64,000 nucleotides of DNA from JACQFK01 sp036383955 (lineage in GTDB: Bacteria; Planctomycetota; MHYJ01; JACPRB01), in NCBI GenBank assembly GCA_036383955.1, contig DASVNH010000227.1, positions 1-64,000 on the forward strand. Direction: 5' to 3'. The translations under genes were made by a program, and so were the position numbers. Numbering within the stretch: position 1 is the first letter of the stretch; every line of letters starts with the position of its first letter. The notes below the pieces were generated by a model that saw nothing but the letters and a program-made list of their open reading frames with translations, was not told the DNA's origin and did no database searches. Of the stretch, positions 15,945 to 25,114 are shown one piece after another.

Positions 15945-17288
15945 TCAACTTTCCACGCGGGAGTCGATCTCGCCCGACCCCAGGCGCGTGCGCAGGCGGT
16001 CGCCGGGCTTCACCTCGCGCGCGTCCTTCACGATCTTGCCGTCACGGTAGGTGATCGAGTAGCCCCGGGCCAGGATCGACACGGGCGAGAGCGCCTCGAG
16101 GGAGGCGGCGGCTTCGCGCACGCGCGCCCGCGCCGCGTCGACGGCCCGGACCGCGTGGGAGCGGAGGAAGTCGTTCAGATGGTTCGCCCGTTCGCGCGCC
16201 GCCGCGGCCGCCCGGGGGAGATCCGCGTACAGCGCCGCGTCGAGGCGGTCCAGCCGCTGCCGCACGAGCGCCGGCGCCTGGCGCGCGGCCGACGCGAGTC
16301 GCTCCTGGAGGTCGTCGAGCCGCTGCCCGAGCTGGGCGGGCAGCTCCTCCACCCGCCCCAGGTCCCGGCCTTCGGCGAGGCCGTCGACCACCGACCGCGC
16401 GAGCTGCGCGCGGGTGCGCAAGGCGCGCTTGAGCTGCGTCTCGAGGTCGGCGAGCGACAGGATCAGGTCTTCGAGCACCGGCACGGCGCGCACGGCCCCG
16501 TCCGTCGGCGTCAGCGCGCGGACGTCGGCCACGAAGTCCGCGATCGTCGTGTCGGTCTCGTGCCCCACGGCGCTGATGACCGGGATCCGCGAGGCGTGGA
16601 TCGCGCGGGCGACGACCTCCTCGTTGAACGCCCAGAGGTCCTCGATCGAGCCTCCGCCGCGGCCGACGATGAGGACGTCGACGTCCGGCATCGCGAGGTT
16701 GATATGGCCGATGGCGGCGGCGACTTCCTGCGCGGAGCCCTCGCCCTGGACGCGGACCGGGTAGAGGAGGACGTGGACGGCGGGGCAGCGGCCGCGGAGG
16801 GTGCGGAGGATGTCCTGCACCGCCGCGCCGGTGGGCGAGGTGACGAGGGCGATCTTGCGGGGGAGGAAGGGGAGGGGCCGCTTGCGGGCGGCCTCGAAGA
16901 GCCCCTCTTTCTGGAGCTTCTCCTTGAGCTGCTCGAACTTGAGCTGGAGGGCTCCGACGCCGCGGGGCTCGAGGGTCTCGACGATGAGCTGGTACTTGCC
17001 GTGGGGGACGTAGACCTCGACGCGGCCGCCGGCGACGACCTGCATGCCGTTCTCGGGCTCGAACTTCAGCTTGGCGGCGAAGCCGCGCCACATGGCGCAG
17101 GGCACGGCGGACTCCGCGTCCTTGAGCGTGAAGTAGAGGTGGCCGCTCGGTCCGGGGCCCTTGTAGTTCGACATCTCGCCGGCGACCCAGACGTAGGGGA
17201 TGCCGGTCTCGAGCGTGGACTTGATCCGCTTGGTGAGATCGCCGATCGACAGCACTTTGCGCTCGGCGCGCTCGGCGGGGAAGGCCAT
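15945..17288 (-). CDS. xseA: exodeoxyribonuclease VII large subunit
   Basis: 447 residues. The N-terminal OB-fold (YVWVAGEMSNYKGPGPSGHLYFTLKD) binds single-stranded DNA. The catalytic region shows KIALVTSPTGAAVQDI, VGRGGGSIEDLWAFN and SAVGHETDTTIADFVAD, all hallmark XseA motifs. A coiled-coil helical C-terminus ends in LARGYSITYRDGKIV. First gene of the operon with xseB, ispA and dxs. Its upstream region (17289-17429) contains a CCAGGT array copy. Confidence 0.95.
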   Translation of the reverse strand: MAFPAERAERKVLSIGDLTKRIKSTLETGIPYVWVAGEMSNYKGPGPSGHLYFTLKDAESAVPCAMWRGFAAKLKFEPENGMQVVAGGRVEVYVPHGKYQLIVETLEPRGVGALQLKFEQLKEKLQKEGLFEAARKRPLPFLPRKIALVTSPTGAAVQDILRTLRGRCPAVHVLLYPVRVQGEGSAQEVAAAIGHINLAMPDVDVLIVGRGGGSIEDLWAFNEEVVARAIHASRIPVISAVGHETDTTIADFVADVRALTPTDGAVRAVPVLEDLILSLADLETQLKRALRTRAQLARSVVDGLAEGRDLGRVEELPAQLGQRLDDLQERLASAARQAPALVRQRLDRLDAALYADLPRAAAAARERANHLNDFLRSHAVRAVDAARARVREAAASLEALSPVSILARGYSITYRDGKIVKDAREVKPGDRLRTRLGSGEIDSRVES

Positions 17289-17296
17289 CCGCGGAG

Positions 17297-17400
17297 TATA
17301 GGACCAGGTCCAGGTCCAGGTCCAGGAACGACGACGACAGGTCACGGTCAAGGTCCAGGTCAAGGAGCGATGGACGGCCCCCTTCGGTTGGGGCGGGGGA
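17297..17400. repeat. CCAGGT-type array with GC hairpin, upstream of xseA
   Basis: Four tandem CCAGGT/A units, then AACGACGACGACAGG, then mixed GGTCAAGGTCCA units, then CCCCCTTCGG-TTGGGG, a short hairpin also found at about 20924-20950. It occupies nearly all of the 141-nt gap between xseA and the divergent gene at 17430. Confidence 0.7.
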
Positions 17401-17429
17401 ATGGTCGATAGGGAACTGGGGGGATTCCG

Positions 17430-18074
17430 ATGGGCGTTCGACTCATCCTGCTCGCGCTGGCACTCCGCGGCGACGCCGAACAGGCGATCCGCGCGTGGAC
17501 GAAGGAGCCCCTCGCGTACGTCGACGCCAAGGACGTGCGCGACGTTCCCGGCCTGGCCGTCGCTCGCTGCGATTATCAGGAGGGTTGGTGGGGCTTCTTC
17601 GGTTGCTACGGCATGAAGGACGGCGCCGTGGCCTGGCAGGCCGCGGTCGACGAGGAGCCGACGGAGCAGTCGATCTTCAGCGTCCGCGGACGCAAGAGCG
17701 CCGTCGTGGGCGCGCCGCTGATCGAAGTGATCGGCCGCACCCACATGGGCAACGGATCCCTCTACGTCTACGAACTGCGCGACCGGGCGTTGAGAACGGT
17801 CCTGCGGACCCGGGCGTACGACGGCAATTGTCACGAGGGCCTGGAGTTCAAGGGACGCTGCCTCGACGTCCAAGCTCGTGAACCCCGTCCCGGCGCGCTG
17901 GAGATCGAGCTGAGCGGCGCGATCCAGCGCGTGGAGGACGTCGGCGCTCCGGCGGGAGAGACCTGGCCATGCCGGAAGATCTTCAGCTGGGACGCCAAAC
18001 GCCGGATCTTCGTGGAGGACGTCGGACGTCGCCTCGGATTCGGTCCGGACGAGGAGACCTGGCCGCGGAAGTGA
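17430..18074 (+). CDS. exported protein of unknown function
   Basis: 214 residues. A very short hydrophobic N-terminus (MGVRLILLALALRGDAEQ) precedes a mixed beta-rich domain with several cysteines (ARCDYQEGWWGFFGCYG; GNCHEGLEFKGRCLD; WPCRKIF) that could form disulfides outside the cytoplasm. A GGGGGGA ribosome-binding stretch lies upstream. Flanked on both sides by array-type repeats. No family recognised. Confidence 0.65.
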   Translation: MGVRLILLALALRGDAEQAIRAWTKEPLAYVDAKDVRDVPGLAVARCDYQEGWWGFFGCYGMKDGAVAWQAAVDEEPTEQSIFSVRGRKSAVVGAPLIEVIGRTHMGNGSLYVYELRDRALRTVLRTRAYDGNCHEGLEFKGRCLDVQAREPRPGALEIELSGAIQRVEDVGAPAGETWPCRKIFSWDAKRRIFVEDVGRRLGFGPDEETWPRK

Positions 18075-18147
18075 CCGCCGCCCCCCAGCCAAAAGCCGGC
18101 GGGGTCGGGCCGTCCTTGACCTTGACCTGGACCTTGACCTGTTACTG
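18075..18147. repeat. inverted copy of hexamer array plus GC hairpin
   Basis: Read on the minus strand: AGGTCAAGGTCCAGGTCAAGG followed by GACGGCCC and a Pro/Gly-like GC palindrome with CCGGC-TTTT-GGC core. Same order of parts as the copy at 17297-17400. It fills the gap between two converging genes and touches the YmdB stop codon. Confidence 0.65.
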
Positions 18148-18945
18148 GACGGAGCCGTCTTCGCGGATGACGACGCGTTTGACCTCGAGGGCGCGGCCGC
18201 TGGCGGCGTCGATCGTGGCGATCGCGCCGCGGATCTGGACGTCGCCGGTCGCCACCTCGAAGTGGGCGGGCATGCCGGTGGACATGCGGTGCAGGACGCG
18301 GTCGATGCGGCGTCCGATGACGCTCTCGTACGGGCCGGTCATGCCGAGGTCGGTGATGTAGGCGGTGCCCTGGGGGAGGACGCGCTCGTCGGCGGTCTGG
18401 ACGTGCGTGTGGGTGCCGAAGACGAAGCTGGCCTGGCCGTCGAGCCACCAGCCCATGCCGACCTTCTCGCTGGTGGCCTCGCAGTGCATGTCGACGACGA
18501 TGATGTTCGTGATCTTGCGCAGCTCCCCGACGACTTTCTTCGCCGTCTGGAAGGGGCAGTCGCAGCCGACGTTCATGAAGACGCGGCCCTGGAGGTGGAC
18601 GACGCCGATCTTCGCGCCGCCCGGGGTCTCGAAGATCACCGAGCCCTTGCCGGGCTGCTCGGGGAAGTAGTTGGCGGGCCGCAGCAGCCGGGGCGTGCGC
18701 TCGATGTAGGGGACGATCTCCTTCTTGCCCCAGACGTGGTCGCCGCCGGTGATGACCGAGACGCCCGACTGGAAGAGCTCGTCGGCTTCCGCCGGCATGA
18801 TGCCGCTGCCGCCGGCGAGGTTCTCGCCGTTGGCCACCACGCAGTCGATCTTCTCGCGCCGCATGAACTCGGCGAGGCGGTCCTTAATGATCACGCGGCC
18901 GGGCTTGCCGACCACGTCGCCGATGCCGAACACCCGTACGTTCAT
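18142..18945 (-). CDS. YmdB-type metallophosphoesterase
   Basis: 267 residues. Metal-binding motifs of the TIGR00282/YmdB family are visible: GDVVGKPGR near the N-terminus, VANGENLAGGSGI, TGGDHVWGKKE, VDMHCEATSEK and GTHTHVQTADE. Family members are dinuclear-metal cyclic nucleotide phosphodiesterases. In Bacillus, ymdB lies directly downstream of rny and the two are co-expressed. The same order is seen here (rny then ymdB on the minus strand), separated by a 90-nt repeat-filled gap. Confidence 0.9.
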   Translation of the reverse strand: MNVRVFGIGDVVGKPGRVIIKDRLAEFMRREKIDCVVANGENLAGGSGIMPAEADELFQSGVSVITGGDHVWGKKEIVPYIERTPRLLRPANYFPEQPGKGSVIFETPGGAKIGVVHLQGRVFMNVGCDCPFQTAKKVVGELRKITNIIVVDMHCEATSEKVGMGWWLDGQASFVFGTHTHVQTADERVLPQGTAYITDLGMTGPYESVIGRRIDRVLHRMSTGMPAHFEVATGDVQIRGAIATIDAASGRALEVKRVVIREDGSVQ

Positions 18946-18952
18946 GACATTC

Positions 18953-19034
18953 CCAAGGCAATGGGCAATAGGCCATGGGCATTGGGGGCCCCCGGCCTCC
19001 GTGCCCTATTGCCTAATGCCAAGTGCCTATTGCC
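18953..19034. repeat. CAATGGG-type heptamer array, hairpin and inverted array
   Basis: Degenerate units (GGCAATGGG, CAATAGG, CCATGGG, CATTGGG) lead into a perfect GGGGGCCCCC (18984-18993). The same units then follow in inverted orientation (CCTATTGCCTAATGCC, GTGCCTATTGCC). It fills the whole gap between rny and ymdB. The parts and order are those of the other elements in the window, but with a different unit sequence. Confidence 0.7.
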
Positions 19035-19035
19035 T

Positions 19036-20577
19036 CTACCGCGCGTACTCCACGAACCGCGACTCCCGCATGACCGTGACCCGGATCTCGCCGGGGTAGG
19101 TGAGCTGGCCCTCGATGGCCTTGGCGATGTCGCGCGCCAGGATCACGGCCTGGTTGTCGTTCACCTTGTCGCAGTCGACCAGGCAGCGCACTTCGCGGCC
19201 GGCCTGGATCGCGTACACGCCCGTGACGCCGGGGAAGGACTTCGCCAGCTTCTCCAGCTCCTGGATGCGCTTGATGTAGCGGTCCATCGACTCGCTGCGC
19301 GCGCCCGGCCGCGAGGCCGAGATCGCGTCCGCCGCCGACGCCAGCACCGTATAGACGAAGTTCGCGTCCGCGTCGTTGTGGTGGTTGGCCGCGGCGTCGA
19401 CGACTTCCTTCACCTCGTCGAAGCGCTTGAGCAGCTCGCCGCCGATGACCGGGTGCGAGCCCTCGAACTCCTGGTCGACGGCCTTGCCGATGTCGTGGAA
19501 CACGCCGCAGCGGCGCGCGATCCGCTGGTCGAGCTTGAGCTCGGCGGCCATGACCGCCGAGAGGTGCGCGACTTCCCGCACGTGCTGCAGGACGTTCTGG
19601 CCGTAGCTGGTGCGGTACTTGAGCCGGCCCAGCAGCGTGACGAGCTTGGGATGCGCGTTCGAGAGGTCGTTCTCGCGGAGGAACTCCTTGCCGACCTGGT
19701 TGATGTGCTCCTCCATCTCGCGCTTGGACTGCTCGGTGATCTCCTCGATGCGCGTCGGATGGATGCGGCCGTCGACGATCAGGCGCTCCATCGAGCGGCG
19801 CGCCATCTCGCGGCGGACGCCGTCGAAGGCCGACAGCACGATGACGCCCGGGGTGTCGTCGACGATGACGTCGACGCCCGTCGCGCGCTCGAAGGCGCGG
19901 ATGTTGCGGCCTTCGCGGCCGATGATGCGGCCCTTCATGTCCTCGCTGGGGAGGTCGACGATGGTGACGACGCTGTCCGCGGTGTGGGACGCGGCGAAGC
20001 GCTGGATGGCCATGGAGATGACGCGGCGGGCCTCGGTGTCGGCGTTTTCCTTGGCGAACTCGAGGCGCTTCTTGATGAGGTCGGCCTTCTCCCGTTCGAG
20101 CTCGGGTTCGAGCTTGTCGAGGAGGAGCTTGACGGCTTCTTCCTTGGTCAGGCTGGCGACGCGGTGGAGGGTGACTTTCTCTTCTTCGATGATGCGGCCG
20201 ACTTCCTTCTCCTTGTCGCCGACCTCGCGCTCTTTCTTTTCGAGCTCGCGGGACTTGCTGTCGACGGCCGTCAGCTTCTGCTGGAGCTTGTCGGAGCGGT
20301 CGTCGAGCATGTCCTCCTTCTTGGAGAGGCGGCCCTCGATCTCGCGGACCTTGACGCGCTCCTCGCGGATCCCTTTTTCGGCCTCGTCCTTGAGCCGCGC
20401 GGCGTCGGCGCGGGCGTCGGCGACGGCCTTCTCCGCCCGGGCGGAGGCTTCGGCGGCTATCTTGTCGGCCTCGATGGAGGCCTTGCTGCGCTTGGATTTG
20501 GCCTGGATGGCCCAGCCGGCGACGAATCCTCCGCCGATGCCGATGACGAGGCCGGCAAGGACGTATACGAGTTCCAT
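19036..20577 (-). CDS. rny: ribonuclease Y
   Basis: 513 residues. An N-terminal membrane helix (LVYVLAGLVIGIGGGFVAGW) is followed by a long coiled coil of Lys, Glu and Ala, a KH RNA-binding domain (KGRIIGREGRNIRAFE), and an HD phosphohydrolase domain (HD pair in RRCGVFHDIGKAVD, with HPVIGGELL and AANHHND). It initiates mRNA decay at the membrane. A strong ribosome site (AGGGAGGAG) precedes the ATG. The neighbouring ymdB gene is a known functional companion. Confidence 0.96.
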   Translation of the reverse strand: MELVYVLAGLVIGIGGGFVAGWAIQAKSKRSKASIEADKIAAEASARAEKAVADARADAARLKDEAEKGIREERVKVREIEGRLSKKEDMLDDRSDKLQQKLTAVDSKSRELEKKEREVGDKEKEVGRIIEEEKVTLHRVASLTKEEAVKLLLDKLEPELEREKADLIKKRLEFAKENADTEARRVISMAIQRFAASHTADSVVTIVDLPSEDMKGRIIGREGRNIRAFERATGVDVIVDDTPGVIVLSAFDGVRREMARRSMERLIVDGRIHPTRIEEITEQSKREMEEHINQVGKEFLRENDLSNAHPKLVTLLGRLKYRTSYGQNVLQHVREVAHLSAVMAAELKLDQRIARRCGVFHDIGKAVDQEFEGSHPVIGGELLKRFDEVKEVVDAAANHHNDADANFVYTVLASAADAISASRPGARSESMDRYIKRIQELEKLAKSFPGVTGVYAIQAGREVRCLVDCDKVNDNQAVILARDIAKAIEGQLTYPGEIRVTVMRESRFVEYAR

Positions 20578-21032
20578 GAGCGGGCTCCTCCCTGGCGTTC
20601 AGGAGCCGGCGTGACGGGCCTCGAGGACGGGACGAGGCGGGCGCAAGAAAGACGGGCAGCGCGGAAGGAAGAGGCTAACGAGCGCTGGTCTCCACTCCAT
20701 GTTCCCCGGTGGCGTCTATCCTTCGAACCTTAGTTTCTTGCGTTCTTTGTACGGCCGTCACATCGGCAATCTATCTTGAACCCTTCGCTCAATCGGGTCC
20801 TTCTGCGAAGGGTGACTGGCCACGATTCTAGACAGTGTATCGGCGGAGTCAAGCACAAACCCGCATGGAGAATGGTCCGGCGCCGGTCCAGGAGCCAGGT
20901 CCAGGTCCGGGAAACGACGGCCCGCCCCTTCGGCTTGGGGCGGGGGAGGTCCGGAATCGGCGCAAGGTAGCGCGGATCGCGCTTGTCTAGTTGATGGGGC
21001 GGTTCCGGGTCCGGAGGTCCGGGGATATTCCC
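20578..21032. other. non-coding region between divergent rny and the FHA operon
   Basis: About 455 nt without a convincing gene. The middle (20700-20870) is clearly less GC-rich than the surroundings and contains an inverted repeat, CCCTTCGC(TC) at about 20778 and GCGAAGGG at about 20808. It is probably the long leader/promoter zone of rny. I looked for SRP RNA, 6S RNA and tmRNA features and found none that hold. A CCAGGT-type repeat lies at 20877-20952. Confidence 0.4.
20877..20952. repeat. CCAGGT-type array with 8-bp GC hairpin
   Basis: GGTCCAGGAGCCAGGTCCAGG, then AAACGACGG, then CCCGCCCC-TTCGGCTT-GGGGCGGG, a perfect 8-bp stem. It shares both halves with the copy at 17297-17400. Confidence 0.7.
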
Positions 21033-21061
21033 TTGATGATGCTCGTCAGCGCTATTATAGT
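21033..21061 (+). promoter_or_regulatory. promoter of the FHA-pilus operon
   Basis: TTGATG (21033-21038), 17-nt spacer, TATAGT (21056-21061). Predicted start near 21068, giving a leader of about 42 nt with an AGGGGAG ribosome site before the ATG at 21110. Confidence 0.55.
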
Positions 21062-21109
21062 TAGGACTTCTGGGGCGGGACTTGGCCGCTCCTCTGGGCT
21101 AGGGGAGAC

Positions 21110-23233
21110 ATGCCGAAACTGATCGTTCAGCACCAAGGCCAAGAGTGGACTGTCGAGCTCAAGCAGGGCTCCAACGTCGTCGGACGCCAGTCCACCTGCG
21201 ACATCCCCATCAAGGAAGGCCAGCTCTCCCGCCAGCACTGCGACATCGTCCTCGCCGGCACCACCTGCATCGCCGTCGATAAAGGCAGCATGAACGGCAC
21301 CCTGGTCAACGGCAAGCGCGTCGTCCAGCAGCAGCCCCTCCAGGCCGGCGACAAGGTCGCCGTGGGCCCCGTCGTCCTCTGGTACGAGCGCAAGAACCAG
21401 GCCGCCGAGTCGGCCCCCCCTCCCGCGCCCGTCCGGGACGTCGAGCGCCCCGCCTCGTCGGGCGTCGCGACCCGCCGCGCGGTAGCCGCCGACGCGCCGC
21501 CGATGCCCGGGCTGGACGGGGCCCGGGAGCGGTCGGCCGCGCTGCGGAAGGACTACGCCGTCCGCGCGCGCGCCGGGGGCAACGCCGGGAAGATCGCGGG
21601 GATCGTGGCCGCCCTGGCCGCGCTCGGCGTGCTGGGCTGGCTGGCAAAGGGCTTCCTGGACCGGCCTCCGGCGGTCAAAGAGGACCGGGGCGGGCTCGTG
21701 CGCGACGGCGGCTTCGACAACGCCGAAGGCAAGCCGGCGGGCTGGACGCTGCCGGAGAAGCCCGCGAGCGCGCTCTCCATCGACTCCAAGCAAGGGCGGG
21801 GCGCCGGCGCCTGCCTGGCCGTCGAGAAGGCCTCGACGGCGGGCGACCGCCTGCTGGTCTGCGCCTACGCGCAGGATTTCCCGCTGGGCAAGAACGGGGC
21901 CGTGAACGCGGAGGCGCAGGTGCGCTTCGAGACCTTCACGGGCTGGGCGGCGCTGAAGATCGACTGGCTGCGCGAAGTCCGCGGGCCGGTCGTCGCGGAG
22001 GAGTTCGCCGACGCGGCGACGAAGTGCTCCGAGTGGACGGCGCTGACGGCCAGCTTCACCCCGCCGGCGGGCGCGGGCGCGTTCCGCCTCGGCCTCGCCT
22101 TTCTCGGGCGGGGCGGGCGGATCCTGGTCGACGACGTGTCGCTGCGGGCGACGGCCGGCGGCGGCCCGGGGCGCGAGCACAAGGTGGGCGCGCACGTCGT
22201 CCGTCCCACGGGGCAGGGGGTCCTGCGGATCACGATGCCGCGCCTGGACTTCTTCGACCTGCAGGCCCAGCTGGAGACCGACAAGGACGGCGCGGTCCGC
22301 CAGGCGGCCGCCCAGCAGGTCTCGCTCACGCCGCAGGAGAACACGCTCGACTTCAAGGGGAAGCTCCTCAGCCCGATCGACTTCCGGGAGATCGAGTACG
22401 ACCAGAAGGTCTCGCTGGAAGGCGGCGGCACGACGATCGCCTTCCGCTTCAAGGGCGAGGCGCTCCGCCAGATCGACCGCTTCTCGATCGTCATGACGCT
22501 GCCGCGGGGCACGGGCACGCCCGACCCCGAGGCCGCGGTCCATCCCCGGAGCCGCATGGGCTTCCGCACGGCCGACGGCGGCTTCGTTCTCGAGTACAGC
22601 GTGCCCGCCCTGGTGGCGTCGCGGGGGAACGTCGACGGCCGCCATCGCATCGTCCAGACCTTCCCGATCGACGCCCAGGAGGAGGAGATCATCTTCGGCC
22701 TCCGCATCCGGGAGGAGAGCGCCGGCGGCGAGGCGGATCCGCAGAAGGCGGCCCAGAAGGCGCTGCGGGAGCGCCGGTTCGGCGAGGCCCTGTCGCTGCT
22801 CCGCGAGTTCCTGCGGGGCGTGAAGGAGCCGGGGCTGCGGGACAAGGTCGAGAAGGAGATCCGCTCCATCGAGGACGCGGAGATCCGCGAGTGGACCGAC
22901 GTCCAGGCGTCCGCGTTCCGCGCGGGGCTGCTGCGGCGCCCCGAGATCATTTCGCGCGCCCGCGACCACGTCGACGCGTACCTGCGGGAGTGGGCGGGCA
23001 TCGCCCCCAGCGAGACCAAGGGCTCCGCGCTCCGCGGGGAAGTCGCGAAGATCGCGCCGTCGACGGACGCCGAAGGCAGCCGGCCCGCGCGGATGCTGGA
23101 GCGCGGGAAGGCGTACGCGCAGGCGGGCAAGAAGGCGCTGGCCGCGGCCGTGCTGGAGACGCTGGTGGGCAGCTATCCCGAGAGCGACGCGGCGGCCGCC
23201 GGCCGCGAACTGTTGAAGGCGCTGGCGCCATGA
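21110..23233 (+). CDS. FHA-domain membrane protein with carbohydrate-binding-like region
   Basis: 707 residues. The N-terminal FHA domain (about 1-95) has VVGRQSTCDIPI, QLSRQHCDI and KGSMNGTLVNG, the phosphothreonine-binding loop residues Arg, Ser-Arg and Asn. A membrane helix follows at about 165-185 (IAGIVAALAALGVLGWLAKGFL). Then comes a beta-rich domain (DGGFDNAEGKPAGWTLPEK) like the family of carbohydrate-binding jelly rolls, and helical repeats at the end. It would read Ser/Thr kinase phosphorylation inside the cell and carry a domain outside. Its stop overlaps the start of the PilM-PilN gene, so it heads a pilus-like operon. Confidence 0.82.
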   Translation: MPKLIVQHQGQEWTVELKQGSNVVGRQSTCDIPIKEGQLSRQHCDIVLAGTTCIAVDKGSMNGTLVNGKRVVQQQPLQAGDKVAVGPVVLWYERKNQAAESAPPPAPVRDVERPASSGVATRRAVAADAPPMPGLDGARERSAALRKDYAVRARAGGNAGKIAGIVAALAALGVLGWLAKGFLDRPPAVKEDRGGLVRDGGFDNAEGKPAGWTLPEKPASALSIDSKQGRGAGACLAVEKASTAGDRLLVCAYAQDFPLGKNGAVNAEAQVRFETFTGWAALKIDWLREVRGPVVAEEFADAATKCSEWTALTASFTPPAGAGAFRLGLAFLGRGGRILVDDVSLRATAGGGPGREHKVGAHVVRPTGQGVLRITMPRLDFFDLQAQLETDKDGAVRQAAAQQVSLTPQENTLDFKGKLLSPIDFREIEYDQKVSLEGGGTTIAFRFKGEALRQIDRFSIVMTLPRGTGTPDPEAAVHPRSRMGFRTADGGFVLEYSVPALVASRGNVDGRHRIVQTFPIDAQEEEIIFGLRIREESAGGEADPQKAAQKALRERRFGEALSLLREFLRGVKEPGLRDKVEKEIRSIEDAEIREWTDVQASAFRAGLLRRPEIISRARDHVDAYLREWAGIAPSETKGSALRGEVAKIAPSTDAEGSRPARMLERGKAYAQAGKKALAAAVLETLVGSYPESDAAAAGRELLKALAP

Positions 23234-25008
23234 GCTACGGGATCGACCTGGGGACGTCCGCCCTCAAGGTGGCGGCGCTGCGGCGCACGCTGAACGGGTG
23301 GCGCGTCTACGCGGCGGCCCGGCGCCGCCTGCCGCGGCCGGGCGAGGGCAAGGCGGCCTGGCTCCGCCTGGTGAACGAGGCGGTGGGGCCGTCGAACGGC
23401 CACCGGCCGGCCGTGGTGGGCCTGTCGGGCCGCGACCTGAACATGCAGGTGCAGTTCCAGCCGGCGATGCCGCCGCGCAACTACCGCGTGATGATGGGCT
23501 ACGAGCTGGAGCAGCGGCGGGGGGAGTCGGCGAACCTCTACCTCGACTTCTGCACGCTCCGCGAGCCGGACGCGTTCTTCCCCCAGTACCTCGCGCTGAT
23601 CGGGATCGCGAAGGACACGCTGGTCGACGAGCGGGTCGAGGTCCTCACGAAGGGGGGGCTCGACGTCCGGGACGCGGTGCCGAACGCGTTCGCGCTCTAC
23701 GCGGCCTACAAGGGGGCGTACGGCACCGAGGACGGGACGATCCTGCTGCTGGACCTCGGCTCGGACAACATGGACATCGCGTTCGTCCGGGGCGGGCGGC
23801 TGATCTTCGCGCGGAACGTGTCGACGGGCGCGAAGCTCTTCGACCAGCAGGTGGCCGGCGCGATGGGCTGCGATCCCGACGACGCGGAGGCGCTGAAGGT
23901 CGCGCGGGGCAACCTCGGCCCGGCCGCGACGGAGGCCGAGGAGGAGGACGAGCTGCGCGGGCCGGTGCGCTCCGCCGCGGGCCAGCTCGCCGGCACGATC
24001 ACCTCGTCGATCAACCACGCGAAGGTGCAGCTGAACGACCGGGAGATCTCGGTCGACAAGGTCTATCTGTCGGGCGGCGGCGCCCGCCTGCGCGGCCTGC
24101 CCGAGTACCTGGGCGGCGCCCTCAAGATCCCGGTGGAGCTGCTGGATCCGTTCCGCTCGATCGACACGTCGGCCCTCGAGCCGGCCGTCGCGGAGGAGTT
24201 CCGCCAGCTGCCGACCGACATGGCCGTCGCCGTCGGCCTCGCCCAGCTGGTCGCGCCCGCCCCCGCGCTGGCGGCCTCCACGCTCTCGATCCTTCCGGAG
24301 CCGCTCAAGAAGCGCAAGACGTTCTTCCGGACCTGGCTCTGGCTCGGCGTCGCCGCCGGCGTCCTCCTCGCGAGCCTCCTGGCCTCCACCGTCCTCGCGT
24401 TCTGGAAGCGCTCCGTCGAGACGTCCGGCCTCAAGAGCTTCCGCGATTCGACCTCCTCCGAGCGCGAGCGCTTCGAGCAGATGTCCAAGGTCTCCGCCGA
24501 GCATCGCGACCTCCTGGCGCGGACCGACTTCCTCCAGTCCTACCTCGGCGGGGGCCGCGCGGCCCTCGACGTCGTGTCGCGCCTCCAGAAGGCGCTTCCG
24601 CCCGCGGGGATCACCATCCGGGAATTCCGGCTGGGCGGCCGCGGCGGCGAGGACGCCGGCGGCGCGGCGCCGCTGCGCGCGGCCTTCGTCGTGAAGCGCA
24701 CCGGGCCGATGCTGGGCGAGATCGAGAAGGAGGACGACCGGGAGGTCAAGCTGCGCGACGGCGCGGCCCCGATCCCGGCGTCGGACATCGAAGGCGAGAT
24801 CCTGCGCTGGCCCGCCGGGGTGCGCTCGCTCACGGTCTACGGGGACGTCGACGAGAACATCCGCGGCGGCGAGCCGCGGAAGGCGCTGAACCTCCTGCGC
24901 GATCAGCTGACGGACGCTTCGCGCGGCATGCGCGCGACGCTGCAGAACCAGAAGAGCGCCGACCGCCCGGGCTGGCGCTCGTTCGAGATCCTGGTGACGT
25001 TCGAATGA
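23230..25008 (+). CDS. PilM-PilN fusion protein
   Basis: 592 residues. Residues about 1-350 are PilM-like with an actin/FtsA fold: GIDLGTSALKVAALR (phosphate 1), LLDLGSDNMDIAF (phosphate 2), and a SGGGARLRGL adenosine motif. A membrane helix follows at about 365-385 (LGVAAGVLLASLLASTVLAF), then a periplasmic coiled coil and ferredoxin-like region as in PilN. In most type IV pilus systems PilM (cytoplasmic) and PilN (inner-membrane) are separate chains. Here they are one. It probably forms the inner-membrane platform with the PilO-like product encoded 106 nt downstream. Confidence 0.82.
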   Translation: MSYGIDLGTSALKVAALRRTLNGWRVYAAARRRLPRPGEGKAAWLRLVNEAVGPSNGHRPAVVGLSGRDLNMQVQFQPAMPPRNYRVMMGYELEQRRGESANLYLDFCTLREPDAFFPQYLALIGIAKDTLVDERVEVLTKGGLDVRDAVPNAFALYAAYKGAYGTEDGTILLLDLGSDNMDIAFVRGGRLIFARNVSTGAKLFDQQVAGAMGCDPDDAEALKVARGNLGPAATEAEEEDELRGPVRSAAGQLAGTITSSINHAKVQLNDREISVDKVYLSGGGARLRGLPEYLGGALKIPVELLDPFRSIDTSALEPAVAEEFRQLPTDMAVAVGLAQLVAPAPALAASTLSILPEPLKKRKTFFRTWLWLGVAAGVLLASLLASTVLAFWKRSVETSGLKSFRDSTSSERERFEQMSKVSAEHRDLLARTDFLQSYLGGGRAALDVVSRLQKALPPAGITIREFRLGGRGGEDAGGAAPLRAAFVVKRTGPMLGEIEKEDDREVKLRDGAAPIPASDIEGEILRWPAGVRSLTVYGDVDENIRGGEPRKALNLLRDQLTDASRGMRATLQNQKSADRPGWRSFEILVTFE

Positions 25009-25016
25009 GGACACGC

Positions 25017-25090
25017 TTGAGGTCAAGGGCAAGGTCAAGGACATGGAACCTACCCCCCTCCGTCCCCCCGGGGGGGAAGGGGAGATTCCT
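25017..25090. repeat. AGGTCAA hexamer array plus CCCCCCGGGGGG palindrome
   Basis: GAGGTCAAGGGCAAGGTCAAGG is followed about 25 nt later by CCCCCCGGGGGGG. It occupies the 106-nt gap inside an otherwise tightly packed operon. It is a variant copy of the dispersed element. Confidence 0.6.
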
Positions 25091-25114
25091 CCGTGACCTG
25101 GAGCGGGTGGGCTG

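Noticed and set aside
17830..18448. His/Arg/Pro-rich frame on the minus strand over the YmdB gene
   Set aside because: Frame-shifted shadow of YmdB. The metal-binding motifs belong to the other frame.
20655..20700. SRP RNA-like string CGCGGAAGGAAGAGGC with flanking CAGCGC/GCGCTG
   Set aside because: The GGAA tetraloop is not closed by the required stem pairs, and the rest of the SRP helix cannot be drawn.
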